Shown: positions 1 through 10,472, counted from the first letter of the stretch. The stretch is 25,696 nt of DNA from Streptosporangiaceae bacterium (GCA_030041195.1 JASHOI010000392.1:1-25696), one strand, 5' to 3'. Translations and numbers: made by a program. Notes: generated from the sequence alone by a model not told the origin.

Positions 1-1
1 G

Positions 2-1015
2 GCCCGGCTGGCTCAGGAGACCGGGGCCAAGCTGGCCTGGGTACCGCGCCGGGCAGGCGAGCGCGGCGCGGTCGAGGCGGGCGCCCTGCCGACGGTGCTG
101 CCCGGCGGGCGCGCGGTCACCGACCAGGCGGCCAGGGCCGAGGTGGCGCGGGCATGGGGAGTCAGCTCGCTGCCGTCCGAGCCGGGCCGTGACACCGCGG
201 GGATCCTCGCGGCCACGGCGGCACGGGACATCGGGGCCCTGGTCATCGCCGGGGTCGACCCGGCCGACCTGCCCGACCCGGCGGCGGCGCTGGAGGCCCT
301 TGAGGCCGCGCGGTTCGTGGTCAGCCTGGAGCTTCGGGTCAGCGCGGTGACCGACCGGGCGGACGTCGTGCTGCCGGTCGCCGCCGTCGCCGAGAAGGCC
401 GGCACGTTCGTGAACTGGGAGGGCAGGCCGGGGTCGTTCGACGCCCCGCTCCCCGTCCCCGCCGCGCGAAGCGACCTGCAGGTGCTCGGCGCGCTCGCCG
501 ACCAGATGGATGTGCATCTGGGGCTGCCCGACGCCGCCGCCGCCCGGCGCGAGCTCAACGCGCTGGTGCCGGGCGTCACGTCCAGCTTCCCCGAGGTCCC
601 GTCCGCGATCCCGGGCGGATCCGGGGCGCCCTCCCGCCAGGCCGGAACCCCGGGCCGCGCGGGCACCTCGCGGGCCGGCGCCGGCACCCTTCAACCAGGT
701 CCCGGCCAGGCGTTCCTCGCCACCTGGCATAATCTGCTGGACGTCGGCCGGATGCAGGACGGCGAGCCTAACCTGGCCGCCACCGCGCGCGCCGCGGTCG
801 CCAAGATGTCGGCAGCGACCGCGGCCGAAGCGGGTGTCGGCGATGGCGATAAGGTCACTGTGGCCACCGAGCGCGGGACCATCACCGTGCCCGCCGAGAT
901 CGCGGACATGCCGGACCGGGTGGTCTGGCTGCCAACGAACTCGGCTGGCTGCGCGGTGCGCGGCAGCCTCGGCGCAGGCCACGGAAGCCTCGTCACTTTG
1001 AGGAGCGCGCAATGA
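2..1015 (+). CDS. nuoG: NADH-quinone oxidoreductase subunit G, C-terminal part (5' end outside window)
   Basis: This is the C-terminal 337 residues of the large peripheral-arm subunit of complex I. The reading frame is open from the first bases of the window, so the N-terminal [2Fe-2S] and [4Fe-4S] domains lie upstream. What remains is the end of the molybdopterin-oxidoreductase-like domain (segment DRADVVLPVAAVAEKAGTFV followed by NWEGR, typical of the family) and the C-terminal dinucleotide-binding-like barrel (WLPTNSAGCAVRGSLGAG near the end). A Pro/Gly/Ala-rich linker at about 590-700 separates them. The stop overlaps the nuoH start as ATGA. Identity rests on family motifs and on being directly followed by nuoH-N. 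I see no frameshift. Confidence 0.93.
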   Translation, partial: ARLAQETGAKLAWVPRRAGERGAVEAGALPTVLPGGRAVTDQAARAEVARAWGVSSLPSEPGRDTAGILAATAARDIGALVIAGVDPADLPDPAAALEALEAARFVVSLELRVSAVTDRADVVLPVAAVAEKAGTFVNWEGRPGSFDAPLPVPAARSDLQVLGALADQMDVHLGLPDAAAARRELNALVPGVTSSFPEVPSAIPGGSGAPSRQAGTPGRAGTSRAGAGTLQPGPGQAFLATWHNLLDVGRMQDGEPNLAATARAAVAKMSAATAAEAGVGDGDKVTVATERGTITVPAEIADMPDRVVWLPTNSAGCAVRGSLGAGHGSLVTLRSAQ

Positions 1016-2409
1016 CCCGCTTGGCCGTGCGGGCGGGGACGTCGGGGAGCAGCCTCCCGACGCTCTCCGACTTTGGGCACGACCCGTGGTGGCTGGTCAT
1101 CATCAAGGTGCTGTTCGTCTTCCTGTTCCTGCTGCTCGGCACCTTGTTCGCGATCTGGGCCGAGCGGCGGATCCTCGGCTACATGCAATCCCGGCCGGGG
1201 CCGAACCGGGCGGGTAAGTTCGGCCTGCTGCAGTCGCTGATGGACGGCATCAAGCTCGCCTTCATGGAGGACATCGTCCCCCGCGGCGTGGACAAGGTCC
1301 TGTTCTGGACCGCGCCGGCGATCTCGGTGATTCCCGCGTTCATCAGCATCGCGGTCATCCCGTTCGGGCCCATGGTCTCGATCGCCGGCGTGCGCACCCC
1401 GCTGCAGGTCACGGACCTGCCGGTGGCGGTGCTCCTCGTGCTCGCGATGAGCTCGCTGGGCGTGTACGGGATCGTGCTGGCCGGCTGGTCGGCGTCCTCG
1501 CCCTACTCGCTGCTCGGCGGGCTCCGCTCGTCCGCGCAGGTGATCAGCTACGAGATCGCGATGGCGCTGTCCTTCGTCCCGGTGTTCCTCTACTCGGGGT
1601 CGCTGTCGACCAGCGCGATCGTGGCCGCCCAGGCGCACGGGACCGAGTTCCACTGGTTCGGCGCCGGGCTGCACTACCCGTCCTGGTTCGGCGTGCTGCT
1701 GCTGCCGTCGTTCGTGATCTACCTGGTCACGATGATCGGAGAGACCAACCGGCTGCCGTTCGACCTGCCCGAGGGCGAGGGAGAGCTGGTGGGCGGCTAC
1801 CACACCGAGTATGCGTCGCTGAAGTTCGCGATGCTGCAGCTCGCCGAGTACTGCAGCGTGATCACCGTATCCGCGCTCGCGACCACGCTGTTCCTGGGCG
1901 GCTGGCAGGCGCCGTGGCCGATCTCGGTGTGGCCGAGCGCCGACACCGGCTGGTGGCCGCTGCTCTGGTTCCTGATCAAGGTCTGCCTGTTCGTGTTCTT
2001 CTTCTTCTGGCTGCGCGGCTCGCTGCCCCGGATCCGTTATGACCAGCTGATGCGGCTCGGCTGGAAGGTGCTGATCCCGTCCGCGCTCGCGTGGACGCTG
2101 ATGATCGCGACCATCCGGGTGTGGCGCCGCCAGGGCGGCAGTACCGGCATCTACATCGTGGCCGGTGCGATCATCGTGGCGCTGATGCTGCTGGCGTGGG
2201 CCTGGGACAACGCGGCCGCCAAGCGTGCCGAGCAGGCCGAGGAGCTCGACCAGGCCGACACGTCGGCCGAGGCGGAGGCCGGGGCGTTCCCGGTACCGCC
2301 CATGGACCTGCCGCACTATCACGGGATCGGGGTGTCCCCCGAAGGGACTGCCACGGGACCGCCCCCAGCCACCAAAGCCGCCGCACCGAAGGAGGTCACC
2401 GGTGCCTGA
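1012..2409 (+). CDS. nuoH: NADH-quinone oxidoreductase subunit H
   Basis: Membrane subunit of complex I that forms much of the quinone-binding chamber at the junction of the peripheral and membrane arms. The 465-residue product has the family hallmarks [20 protein letters not shown] near residue 55 and [20 protein letters not shown] near residue 245, both on the quinone-facing side, and about eight to nine hydrophobic segments. It is longer than the roughly 325-residue enterobacterial NuoH because of an N-terminal extension and a charged, Pro/Ala-rich C-terminal tail after about residue 400, as in actinobacterial homologues. The ATG overlaps the nuoG stop, and GAGGAG lies a few bases upstream. 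Confidence 0.97.
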   Translation: MTRLAVRAGTSGSSLPTLSDFGHDPWWLVIIKVLFVFLFLLLGTLFAIWAERRILGYMQSRPGPNRAGKFGLLQSLMDGIKLAFMEDIVPRGVDKVLFWTAPAISVIPAFISIAVIPFGPMVSIAGVRTPLQVTDLPVAVLLVLAMSSLGVYGIVLAGWSASSPYSLLGGLRSSAQVISYEIAMALSFVPVFLYSGSLSTSAIVAAQAHGTEFHWFGAGLHYPSWFGVLLLPSFVIYLVTMIGETNRLPFDLPEGEGELVGGYHTEYASLKFAMLQLAEYCSVITVSALATTLFLGGWQAPWPISVWPSADTGWWPLLWFLIKVCLFVFFFFWLRGSLPRIRYDQLMRLGWKVLIPSALAWTLMIATIRVWRRQGGSTGIYIVAGAIIVALMLLAWAWDNAAAKRAEQAEELDQADTSAEAEAGAFPVPPMDLPHYHGIGVSPEGTATGPPPATKAAAPKEVTGA

Positions 2410-2962
2410 CTTCCTCAACTCGATCAAGGGGTTTGGCGTCACGTTCCGGCAGATGTTCCGGCCGGTCGACACCGTCCAGTACCCCGAGGCGAAGAAGCCC
2501 ACCGCGCCGCGGTACCACGGCCGGCATCAGCTCAACCGCTGGCCAGACGGCCTGGAGAAGTGCATCGGGTGCGAGCTCTGCGCCTGGGCCTGCCCGGCCG
2601 ACGCCATCTACGTCGAGGGAGCGGACAACACCGAGGAAGAGCGCTACTCGCCCGGCGAGCGGTACGGGCGCGTGTACCAGATCAACTATCTGCGCTGCAT
2701 CCTGTGCGGGCTGTGCATCGAGGCGTGCCCGACCCGCGCGCTGACCATGACCAACGAGTACGAGCTGGCCGACGACAGCAGGGAGAGCCTGATCTGGACC
2801 AAGGAGCAGCTCGTCGCCCCGCTGCAGCCGGGCATGGAGGCCCCGCCGCACCCGATGCGCCTCGGCGAGACCGAGCAGGACTACTACCTGCTGGGCGCGT
2901 CCGGGATCGTCGGTAACCCGAACATCGCCGAAGAGGGCCACTTCGGAACGGACGACCGATGA
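2402..2962 (+). CDS. nuoI: NADH-quinone oxidoreductase subunit I (two [4Fe-4S] clusters)
   Basis: Ferredoxin-like subunit that carries electrons along the peripheral arm of complex I towards cluster N2. The 186-residue product has two classical cysteine motifs: [12 protein letters not shown] (Cys54, 57, 60, 64) and [12 protein letters not shown] (Cys99, 102, 105, 109), each ending in CP, which ligate clusters N6a and N6b in this family. I chose the GTG at 2402 because GGAGG sits just upstream and the protein then begins [15 protein letters not shown] as expected for the family. The frame stays open further upstream, but that stretch is the antisense-free third reading of the nuoH tail. It overlaps nuoH by 8 bases and its stop overlaps the nuoJ ATG. 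Confidence 0.96.
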   Translation: MPDFLNSIKGFGVTFRQMFRPVDTVQYPEAKKPTAPRYHGRHQLNRWPDGLEKCIGCELCAWACPADAIYVEGADNTEEERYSPGERYGRVYQINYLRCILCGLCIEACPTRALTMTNEYELADDSRESLIWTKEQLVAPLQPGMEAPPHPMRLGETEQDYYLLGASGIVGNPNIAEEGHFGTDDR

Positions 2963-3813
2963 AGCCGGGCATGGTGCTTGCCGTTGGCATGGCATACGAA
3001 ACCCAGACGATCGCGTACTGGGTGCTGGCCGTGGTGGCGGTGGCCGCCGCGCTGGGCATGGTCCTGGCCAGGCGGGCGGTGCACTGCGCCGTGCTGCTCG
3101 CGGTCGTGATGCTGTCGCTCGCGGTGCTGTACGCGATGCTGGGCGCGCCGTTCCTGGCGTTCGTCCAGGTGATCGTCTACACCGGCGCCGTGCTGATGCT
3201 GTTCCTGTTCGTGGTCATGATCATCGGGGTGAGCTCGGCCGACTCGCTCGTGGAGACGATCAGGGGGCAGCGGGTCGCCGCGATCCTGGTGGCGATCGGG
3301 ATGCTGGTCCTGCTCGCGCTCATCATCGGCAACGCGGCGATCGGCCCGGCGGCGCCGGCGGCGGCCAGCTACTCCACCGGGAACCTGCAGGGCCTGGCCA
3401 CGCTGATCTTCACCACGTACGTGTTCCCGTTCGAGGTCACCAGCGCGCTGCTGATCACGGCGGCGCTCGGCGCGATGGTGCTGGCACACCGGGAGCGCAC
3501 CACCCCCAAGCCGACCCAGCGCGAGCTGGCCAGGCAGCGGGTGCTGAGCGGACGGCCGACGCCGCTGCCAGGCCCGGGAACCTACGCCCGGCACAACGCG
3601 GTCGACATGCCGGCCCTGCTGCCCGACGGGTCGCCGTCCACGCTGTCGGTCAGCCCGGTGATCGCCCGCCGGATCGAGCTGGGCACCGGCGAGTTCCCCG
3701 CCCCGCCGTCGGAGGCGCTCACCTCCGGCGAGGTCGTGCCCTCCGACGCCGAGGGCGGGCAGCCGAGCGAGGACGGCGAGCACAAGGGCGAGCATGAGGG
3801 GGCACGATGGTAA
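2959..3813 (+). CDS. nuoJ: NADH-quinone oxidoreductase subunit J
   Basis: Small antiporter-like core subunit of the membrane arm of complex I. The 284-residue product has about five hydrophobic segments in its first 180 residues, including the conserved [20 protein letters not shown] region with its pi-bulge helix. A long hydrophilic C-terminal extension of about 100 residues, rich in Pro, Ser and Glu, follows; it is usual in actinobacterial NuoJ and absent from the shorter E. coli protein. The ATG at 2959 overlaps the nuoI stop, but no strong ribosome site is seen. An internal ATG at 2989 ([11 protein letters not shown]) is a possible alternative start. Confidence 0.94.
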   Translation: MKPGMVLAVGMAYETQTIAYWVLAVVAVAAALGMVLARRAVHCAVLLAVVMLSLAVLYAMLGAPFLAFVQVIVYTGAVLMLFLFVVMIIGVSSADSLVETIRGQRVAAILVAIGMLVLLALIIGNAAIGPAAPAAASYSTGNLQGLATLIFTTYVFPFEVTSALLITAALGAMVLAHRERTTPKPTQRELARQRVLSGRPTPLPGPGTYARHNAVDMPALLPDGSPSTLSVSPVIARRIELGTGEFPAPPSEALTSGEVVPSDAEGGQPSEDGEHKGEHEGARW

Positions 3814-4109
3814 GCCCGACACACTTTGTGGCCCTGTCGGTGATCCTGTTCGTGATCGGCGCGGTGGGCGTGCTGGCCCGCCGGAACGCGATCATCATCT
3901 TCATGTGCGTGGAGCTGATGCTGAACGCGGTCAACCTGGCCTTCGTCGCGTTCGCCCGGCTGCACGGCAACCTGAACGGGCAGATCATCGCGTTCTTCGT
4001 GATGGTGATCGCGGCTGCCGAGGTCGTCGTCGGACTGGCCATCCTGATCTCGATCTTCCGCGCCCGCAGGTCCGCCTCGGTGGATGACGCGAACCTGCTG
4101 AAGTACTAA
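3807..4109 (+). CDS. nuoK: NADH-quinone oxidoreductase subunit K
   Basis: Three-helix membrane subunit of complex I taking part in proton translocation. The 100-residue length is standard. Two buried glutamates known to matter for pumping in the family are present at the expected places, Glu36 (in [13 protein letters not shown]) and Glu72 (in [12 protein letters not shown]). The ATG lies inside the end of nuoJ (7-base overlap), preceded by a GAGGGGG ribosome site. A 32-base spacer separates it from nuoL. Confidence 0.96.
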   Translation: MVSPTHFVALSVILFVIGAVGVLARRNAIIIFMCVELMLNAVNLAFVAFARLHGNLNGQIIAFFVMVIAAAEVVVGLAILISIFRARRSASVDDANLLKY

Positions 4110-4141
4110 CGATCTGCAGTACTGACCAGAAAGGGTAGCCA

Positions 4142-6079
4142 GTGACGGGCTCTGTCGCGGGCGCGCCGTCGGCCGCGGTCATGACTACTGTGGCCGCCGT
4201 CGGCGTCCAGCGCGCCGCATGGCTGCTGCTGGCCTTCCCGATAGCGGGAGCGATAATCCTGCTGCTCGCCGGGAAGCGCAGCAACTCCTGGGGACACCTG
4301 GTCGGCGTGGCCATGCCGGTCGCGAGCTTCGTGTACGGGGTGATCGCGTTCTTCGCGATGCTGAGCTACCCGGCCAGCCAGCGCAGCAGGGACCTGCACC
4401 TGTACTCCTGGATACCGGTGGCCGGGTTCAAGGTGAACATCGGCCTGCTGCTCGACCCGCTGTCGATCAGCTTCGTGCTGCTGATCACCGGGGTCGGCTC
4501 GCTGATCCACATCTTCGCTGTCGGCTACATGGCGAACGACCCCGAGCGGCGTCGCTTCTTCGGGTACATGAACCTGTTCGTGGCGGCGATGCTGCTGCTC
4601 GTCCTCGCCGACAACTACCTCGCCCTGTACGCGGGGTGGGAGGGCGTCGGCCTGGCCTCGTACCTGCTGATCGGGTTCTGGCAGTACAAGCCCGAGGCGG
4701 CAACCGCGGCGAAGAAGGCGTTCATCGCCAACAGGGTCGGCGACGCCGGCCTGTCCCTGGCCATCATGCTGATGTTCGCCCAGTTCGGCACCGTCACGTT
4801 CACGGGTGTGTTCGGCGCGGTGCACGGTGCCAGCAAGGGCGTGGTGACCGCGCTCGGCCTGCTGCTGCTGCTCGGGGCGTGCGGCAAGTCGGCCCAGCTG
4901 CCGTTGCAGTCCTGGCTGCTCGACGCCATGGAAGGCCCCACGCCGGTGTCGGCGCTCATCCACGCCGCGACCATGGTGACCGCCGGCGTCTACCTCATCG
5001 TCCGGTCCAACCCGATCTTCAACCTGACGCCGGACGCCCGGCTCGCCGTCGCCATCGTCGGCGCCGCTACGCTGCTGTTCGGAGCGATCATCGCGTGTGC
5101 GAAGGACGACATCAAGAAGTCCCTCGCCGGGTCCACGATGAGCCAGATCGGCTACATGTTCCTGGCGGCCGGGCTCGGCCCGGCCGGCTACGTGCTTGCG
5201 ATCGCCCAGCTGCTTGCGCACGGGTTCTTCAAGGCCACGCTGTTCCTGACCGCCGGGTCGGTGAAGCACGAGATGGACGACGAGGTGGACATGCGCCGGT
5301 TCGGCGGGCTCGGCGCGGTGATGCCCGTCACTTTCGGCGCGTTCATCTGCGGCTATCTCGCGATCATCGGCGTGCCGCCGTTCTCGGCTTTCTGGACCAA
5401 GGATCCGATCATCAGCGCGGCCTACGCCAAGGGCGGCACCTCTGGCGCGCTGCTTGGCACCGCCGCGCTGATAGGCGCCGGGCTCACCGCGTTCTACATG
5501 ACCCGGATGCTGCTGATGACCTTCACCGGAGAGCGCCGCTGGGACGACAAGGTGCACCCGCACGAGGCGCCGCCGGTCATGATCTGGCCGGCGATCCTGC
5601 TGGCCATCGGCTCGCTGGGAGCGGGCGCTTTCCTGATGATCGGCAGTCGGCTGCTCAACTTCCTCGCGCCGGTCACCGGCAGGCCGCCGTCCTCGCCTGG
5701 GCTGTTCACGCCGGCCGGGATCGGAGCGCTGGCGCTGCTGGTGGCCGCGGTCATCCTCGCCTGGGCCATGTACGGCCGGCGGCCGGTACCGGAAACCCCC
5801 CCGGTCGCGACGTTCCCGGTCACCGCGGCGCGCAAGGAGCTGTACGGCAACGCGATCAACGAGTCGCTGCTGATGCGCCCGGGCCAGTGGCTGACCCGGC
5901 TGTCGGTCTACTTCGACAACCGCGGCATCGATGGCCTGGTCAACACCCTGGCCGCCGCCATGGGCGGCACGTCGGGGCGGGTCCGCCGGGTGGAGAACGG
6001 GTTCGTCCGCTCGTACGCGTTGCTGATGTTCCTCGGCGCGGCGCTGCTCGTTGGCGCGCTGCTTCTGGTGAGGGTGTAG
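4142..6079 (+). CDS. nuoL: NADH-quinone oxidoreductase subunit L (antiporter-like)
   Basis: Distal proton-pumping, Mrp-antiporter-like subunit of complex I with the long lateral helix. The 645-residue product has the expected motifs in order: [36 protein letters not shown] with the conserved Glu, [31 protein letters not shown], and [19 protein letters not shown]-terminal hydrophobic segments consistent with the lateral helix and its anchor follow. A GTG start at 4142 is favoured because AAAGGG lies about 5 bases upstream. An ATG at 4181 is a weaker alternative. The stop is three bases before nuoM. Confidence 0.97.
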   Translation: MTGSVAGAPSAAVMTTVAAVGVQRAAWLLLAFPIAGAIILLLAGKRSNSWGHLVGVAMPVASFVYGVIAFFAMLSYPASQRSRDLHLYSWIPVAGFKVNIGLLLDPLSISFVLLITGVGSLIHIFAVGYMANDPERRRFFGYMNLFVAAMLLLVLADNYLALYAGWEGVGLASYLLIGFWQYKPEAATAAKKAFIANRVGDAGLSLAIMLMFAQFGTVTFTGVFGAVHGASKGVVTALGLLLLLGACGKSAQLPLQSWLLDAMEGPTPVSALIHAATMVTAGVYLIVRSNPIFNLTPDARLAVAIVGAATLLFGAIIACAKDDIKKSLAGSTMSQIGYMFLAAGLGPAGYVLAIAQLLAHGFFKATLFLTAGSVKHEMDDEVDMRRFGGLGAVMPVTFGAFICGYLAIIGVPPFSAFWTKDPIISAAYAKGGTSGALLGTAALIGAGLTAFYMTRMLLMTFTGERRWDDKVHPHEAPPVMIWPAILLAIGSLGAGAFLMIGSRLLNFLAPVTGRPPSSPGLFTPAGIGALALLVAAVILAWAMYGRRPVPETPPVATFPVTAARKELYGNAINESLLMRPGQWLTRLSVYFDNRGIDGLVNTLAAAMGGTSGRVRRVENGFVRSYALLMFLGAALLVGALLLVRV

Positions 6080-6082
6080 CCG

Positions 6083-7693
6083 ATGAGCTCATTTCCCTGG
6101 CTGACCGTTATCGGCGCGATCCCGCTGGCCGGCGCCATCGTGGTCGCGCTGACCCCGGGCCAGTCCGCGCCCGGCGGCGAGGCAGATCGCAGGGCACGCG
6201 CCCAGATGGTCAAGATCATCACGCTCGGCTTCACGCTGGTCACGCTCGCGGTGACGATCGCGATGGCGGTCCAGTTCAAGACCGGCGGGCCCGACTTCCA
6301 GTTCAACGAGACCTACCAGTGGATTCCGCAGTTCGGGGTGCACTACGCGGTCGGCGTGGACGGGATAGCGCTGGTCCTGCTGCTGATGACCGTGGTCCTC
6401 ATGCCGGTGGTCGTGCTCGCGTCGTGGAACGATGCCGAGGGCGGGTCCAACCCGGCCGGCGAGCCGCCGCCGCGGCGCAGCGTGAAGACGTACTTCGCGC
6501 TGATGCTGGTGCTCGAGACGATGATGATCGGTGTCTTCGCCGCCACCGACGTCTTCCTGTTCTACGTGTTCTTCGAGGCCATGCTGATCCCGATGTACTT
6601 CATGATCGGGAGCTACGGGGTCGGCCAGCGCCAGTACGCGGCGGTCAAGTTCCTGCTGTACAGCCTGTTCGGCGGGCTGCTCATGCTGGTCGCCGTGATC
6701 GCGCTGTACGTGTACTCGGCGCACAACGGCCACCCGGGCACGTTCCTGTTCAGCCAGCTTCTGCACACATCGCTGAGCACCACGACCCAGAAGTGGCTGT
6801 TCCTCGGCTTCTTCGTGGCGTTCGCGATCAAGGCGCCGCTGTGGCCGTTCCACACCTGGCTGCCCGACGCGGCCACCGCGGCACAGCCGGGGGCCGCCGT
6901 GGTGCTGGTCGGCGTGCTGGACAAGGTCGGCACGTTCGGCATGATCCGCTACTGCCTCGAGCTGTTCCCGGCGGGCGCGCACTACTTCACGCCGCTGGTC
7001 CTGGTGCTCTCGGTCGTCGGCATCCTGTACGGCGCGATCGTCGCGATCGGCCAGCGGGACCTGAAGCGGCTGATCGCCTACACCTCCGTATCCCACATGG
7101 GCCTGATCACGCTGGGAATCTTCGCGATGACCAGCGAGGGCCAGGCGGGCGGCGTCTTCTACATGGTGAACCACGCGTTCGCCACCGGGGCGCTGTTCAT
7201 CATCGCCGGGTTCATGATCGCGCGGCGGCGCTCGCAGATGATCGCCGATTACGGCGGGGTGCAGAAGGTGGCGCCGGTGCTCGCCGGGCTGTTCCTGATC
7301 GCGGGCCTGGCGGGCCTGTCCCTTCCCGGCCTCTCCACGTTCGTCAGCGAGTTCCTTGTCCTGGTCGGCACCTTCACCCGGTACGAGGTGTACGCGGTCC
7401 TGGCAACCGTCGGCATCATCCTGGCCGCGATCTACATCCTGTGGATGTACCAGCGGACGATGACCGGGCCGGTCCGCGACGAGGTCAAGGGCATGCCGGA
7501 CCTCAAGGCGCGCGAGCTGTGGGCGGTAGGCCCGCTGATCGCGCTGGTCGTCGTCCTCGGCGTGTACCCCAAGCCGGTGCTTGACATCATCAACCCCGCC
7601 GTCCACCAGACGCTGGTCCAGGTGCACTCGACCGACCCGGTGCCGCCGCATCCGGGGACTACCAGCGCGCTCACCCAGAGGAGCTCCCCGTGA
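6083..7693 (+). CDS. nuoM: NADH-quinone oxidoreductase subunit M (antiporter-like)
   Basis: Second antiporter-like proton-pumping subunit. The 536-residue product contains FYVFFEAMLIPMYFMIGSYG with the key conserved Glu of the family, AIKAPLWPFHTWLPDAATAA with the conserved Lys, and LKRLIAYTSVSHMGLITLGI, all diagnostic of NuoM. The start ATG follows the nuoL stop by three bases, with GAGGGTG just upstream inside the end of nuoL. The final roughly 25 residues are hydrophilic and precede the GTGA overlap with nuoN. Confidence 0.97.
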   Translation: MSSFPWLTVIGAIPLAGAIVVALTPGQSAPGGEADRRARAQMVKIITLGFTLVTLAVTIAMAVQFKTGGPDFQFNETYQWIPQFGVHYAVGVDGIALVLLLMTVVLMPVVVLASWNDAEGGSNPAGEPPPRRSVKTYFALMLVLETMMIGVFAATDVFLFYVFFEAMLIPMYFMIGSYGVGQRQYAAVKFLLYSLFGGLLMLVAVIALYVYSAHNGHPGTFLFSQLLHTSLSTTTQKWLFLGFFVAFAIKAPLWPFHTWLPDAATAAQPGAAVVLVGVLDKVGTFGMIRYCLELFPAGAHYFTPLVLVLSVVGILYGAIVAIGQRDLKRLIAYTSVSHMGLITLGIFAMTSEGQAGGVFYMVNHAFATGALFIIAGFMIARRRSQMIADYGGVQKVAPVLAGLFLIAGLAGLSLPGLSTFVSEFLVLVGTFTRYEVYAVLATVGIILAAIYILWMYQRTMTGPVRDEVKGMPDLKARELWAVGPLIALVVVLGVYPKPVLDIINPAVHQTLVQVHSTDPVPPHPGTTSALTQRSSP

Positions 7694-9276
7694 CCGGCAG
7701 CCTGGCCGCGGCGGCCGCGACGATCGCCACGCCGCGCATCGAGTACGGCCAGCTCTCGCCGATCCTGGTGGTGTTCGGGGTCGCGATCGCCGGGGTTCTG
7801 GTCGAGGCGTTCGTGCCCAGGGCGGCGCGCCGCGCGATCCACCTCGCGCTGTCCCTGGGTGGCCTGGCCGGCGCGTTCGTGCTGACGATCGTGGTCGCGG
7901 CCACGAGCTCAATCTTCCGCAATGGCAGCCCCGGCCACATCGCCGCGATGGGCGCGGTCGCGGTGGACCGGCCCACCCTGTTCATCCAGGGCACGATCCT
8001 GGTGCTGGCGTTCATCAGCGTGCTGCTGATCGCCGAGTCCTCGCACGACGTCAGCCCGTTCGTGGCGCAGGCCGCCGCGGTCCCGGGCAGCCCGGAGGAG
8101 CGCGAGGGTCTGCAGGCCGGCATCGAGCACACCGAGGTGTACCCGCTGACCCTGTTCGCCGTCGGCGGCATGCTGCTGTTCCCGGCGGCGAACGACCTGC
8201 TCACCATGTTCGTCGCGCTCGAGGTGCTGTCGCTGCCGCTTTACCTGCTCTGCGGCCTGGCCAGGCGGCGACGGCTGCTGTCGCAGGAAGCCGCGATGAA
8301 GTACTTCCTGCTCGGCGCGTTCTCGTCGGCGTTCTTCCTGTTCGGCATCGCGATGCTGTACGGCTTCGCCGGCTCGGTGCAGCTGGCGGCCATCGCGACG
8401 GCCGCGTCGTCCAACACCAGCAGCCTGACGCTGCTCTACGCCGGCATCGCGCTGCTCGGGCTCGGCCTGTTCTTCAAGATTGGCGCGGTGCCGTTCCAGA
8501 GCTGGAAGCCCGACGTGTACCAGGGCGCGCCGACGCCGGTGACCGCGCTGATGGCCTCGTGCACGCTGGTGTCGGCGTTCGGCGCCCTGCTGCGCGTGTT
8601 CTACGTCGCGTTCGGGCAGCTGAGCTGGAGCTGGCGGCCGGCGATGATCGGCGTCGCGATCCTGACCATGCTGGTCGGCTCGATCGTCGCGATCACGCAG
8701 ACCGATGTGAAGCGGCTGCTCGCCTACTCCTCGATCGCACAGGCCGGATACGTCCTCACCGGCGTGGTCGCGGCGAGCACCGCGGGCCTGTCCAGCAGCC
8801 TGTTCTACCTGGCGGCCTACGGGGTCGCGGTCATCGGCGCGTTCGCGGTGGTGACCCTGGTGCGCGACCAGGCGGGCGAGGCGGCACACCTGTCCCGCTG
8901 GGCCGGGCTGGGCAAGCGATCGCCGCTGGTCGCCGGCGTCTTCGCGTTCTTCCTGATCACGTTCGCGGGCATCCCGCTCACCAGCGGCTTCACCGGGAAG
9001 TTCGCGGTGTTCGAGGCGGCGGTCCGCGGCGGTGCGCTGTCGCTGGTCATCATCGGCGTGCTGAGCAGCGCGATCCTGGCGTTCCCCTACGTCAGGGTGA
9101 TCGTGCTGATGTTCTTCAGCGAGCCGGTGCCGGATGGCCCGGCGGTGGTCAGGCCGAGTGCCTTCACCGGGGTGGCCGTGACCATCGGCGTCGTGGCGAC
9201 GCTGGTGCTCGGCATCGTGCCCGAGCCGCTGCTCAGCCTCGCCAACCACGCGGCGACCCAGCTCTTTGTCCGCTAA
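7690..9276 (+). CDS. nuoN: NADH-quinone oxidoreductase subunit N (antiporter-like)
   Basis: Third antiporter-like membrane subunit and last gene of the complex I operon. The 528-residue product shows LFFKIGAVPFQSWKPDVYQG, TDVKRLLAYSSIAQAGYVLTG and FAGIPLTSGFTGKF, the standard NuoN signature regions, within a string of about 14 hydrophobic segments. The GTG at 7690 overlaps the nuoM stop (GTGA), and GAGGAG lies about 7 bases upstream. No obvious hairpin terminator follows, so read-through into the polyprenyl synthase gene is possible. Confidence 0.97.
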   Translation: MTGSLAAAAATIATPRIEYGQLSPILVVFGVAIAGVLVEAFVPRAARRAIHLALSLGGLAGAFVLTIVVAATSSIFRNGSPGHIAAMGAVAVDRPTLFIQGTILVLAFISVLLIAESSHDVSPFVAQAAAVPGSPEEREGLQAGIEHTEVYPLTLFAVGGMLLFPAANDLLTMFVALEVLSLPLYLLCGLARRRRLLSQEAAMKYFLLGAFSSAFFLFGIAMLYGFAGSVQLAAIATAASSNTSSLTLLYAGIALLGLGLFFKIGAVPFQSWKPDVYQGAPTPVTALMASCTLVSAFGALLRVFYVAFGQLSWSWRPAMIGVAILTMLVGSIVAITQTDVKRLLAYSSIAQAGYVLTGVVAASTAGLSSSLFYLAAYGVAVIGAFAVVTLVRDQAGEAAHLSRWAGLGKRSPLVAGVFAFFLITFAGIPLTSGFTGKFAVFEAAVRGGALSLVIIGVLSSAILAFPYVRVIVLMFFSEPVPDGPAVVRPSAFTGVAVTIGVVATLVLGIVPEPLLSLANHAATQLFVR

Positions 9277-9444
9277 GTTCCCTTTCGCCGGGCCGTGCCC
9301 CACGTCCGGTTGGTGTTCGCTGATAGCGCTCGGGGCATACCTCGGATTACTCTGCCTTGCACGTATCGTGGGGGTGCTCTTGTGCTTGCCCGCTCACGGC
9401 TGGTTTGCGGCCGGAACCGGAGCACCGCCTCCGAGGGAGTCCGA
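9277..9444 (+). other. nuoN to polyprenyl synthase spacer
   Basis: This is a 168-base gap. The polyprenyl synthase frame is open through most of it, but the implied N-terminus (from 9295) does not resemble the enzyme family. I see no convincing terminator or sigma-70-like promoter. A GAGGGAG ribosome site at its end serves the TTG start at 9445. Confidence 0.4.
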
Positions 9445-10440
9445 TTGAGCACCGTAGTCACCATGGAACTGCCAGACGCCGCGCTGGCCGCCGACGTCGT
9501 CGAAGGCCTCGCGCAGGTCGAGGACGGCCTGCGCGAGGCGGCGCGCGCCGACCACGACCTGCTGGCGCAGACCGCCGCGTACGGGATCGACGCCGGGGGC
9601 AAGCGGTTCCGCGCCACGCTGGTGCTGCTGGCCTCCCAGTTCGGCAACCCGAGGGATCCGCGGATCGTGACGGCCGCGGTGGCCATCGAGCTGACCCATC
9701 TGGCGACTCTTTACCACGATGACGTGATGGACGAGGCCGCCGTCCGCCGCGGCCTGCCGAGCGCGAACGCACGCTGGGACAACTCGGTCGCGATCCTGGC
9801 CGGCGACTTCCTGTTCGCCCGGGCGTCGCTGCTGCTCGCCGCGCTGGGCACCGACGCGATCAGGATCCAGGCCGAGACCTTCGCGCGGCTGGTGGCCGGC
9901 CAGATCGCCGAGACCATCGGCCCGCAGCCCGGAGAGGACCCGCTGAAGCACTACCTGGGTGTGATCACGGAGAAGACGGCGTCGCTGATCGCTACCTCGG
10001 GGCGGTTCGGCGCGATGTTCTCCGACGCGCCGGAGAGCGTGACCGCGCACATCACGCCCGCCTGCGAGGCGCTCGGCATCGCCTATCAGCTCTGCGACGA
10101 CATCCTGGACGTGGCGAGCGAATCCGCGCAGTCGGGCAAGACACCAGGCACCGACCTGCGGGAGGGCGTGCCGACGCTGCCGGTTGTGCACGCGCTGCGC
10201 TCGGCGGGTCCGGGCGATGCCCGCCTGGTGGAGCTGCTGAGCCGCGGTGAACTGACCGAACCGGCGCTGCACGCCGAGGCGCTCGCGCTGCTGCGCGCCC
10301 ACCCGGCCATGGAGATGGCGCGCTCGGACACCCGGCGGTGGGCCGAGCGGGCACGCAACGAGATCCTTGCGCTGCCGGACGTGCCCGCCAGGGCCGCGTT
10401 CGAGGCGCTCTGCGCGTACGTGGTGGAGCGCACCGGCTGA
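9445..10440 (+). CDS. Long-chain polyprenyl diphosphate synthase (menaquinone side chain)
   Basis: Trans-isoprenyl diphosphate synthase that condenses isopentenyl diphosphate units onto an allylic primer, using Mg2+ held by two Asp-rich motifs. The 331-residue product has GGKR (51-54), the first Asp-rich motif DDVMD (92-96), GDFLFARA after it, and the second Asp-rich motif DDILD (218-222) followed by GKTPGTDL. Small residues before the first motif suit a medium- to long-chain product (hepta- to nonaprenyl), but length cannot be fixed by eye. I chose TTG at 9445 because GAGGGAG precedes it by 5 bases; ATG at 9463 is the alternative. Its place right after nuoN recurs in actinomycetes and suggests supply of menaquinone for the same respiratory chain. 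Confidence 0.9.
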   Translation: MSTVVTMELPDAALAADVVEGLAQVEDGLREAARADHDLLAQTAAYGIDAGGKRFRATLVLLASQFGNPRDPRIVTAAVAIELTHLATLYHDDVMDEAAVRRGLPSANARWDNSVAILAGDFLFARASLLLAALGTDAIRIQAETFARLVAGQIAETIGPQPGEDPLKHYLGVITEKTASLIATSGRFGAMFSDAPESVTAHITPACEALGIAYQLCDDILDVASESAQSGKTPGTDLREGVPTLPVVHALRSAGPGDARLVELLSRGELTEPALHAEALALLRAHPAMEMARSDTRRWAERARNEILALPDVPARAAFEALCAYVVERTG

Positions 10441-10472
10441 GGCCGGCAGCCGGTAACGCCTGCCCGGAATTA

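Noticed and set aside
691..2502. Long - strand open frame opposite nuoG/nuoH
   Set aside because: Arg/His/Gln-rich product without domains, antisense to clear complex I genes.
4219..7584. Very long open frame on the + strand over nuoL and nuoM (about 1121 codons)
   Set aside because: Its product is Arg/Gly/Pro-rich low-complexity sequence typical of a GC-rich shadow frame, while nuoL and nuoM in the other frames have full family motifs.
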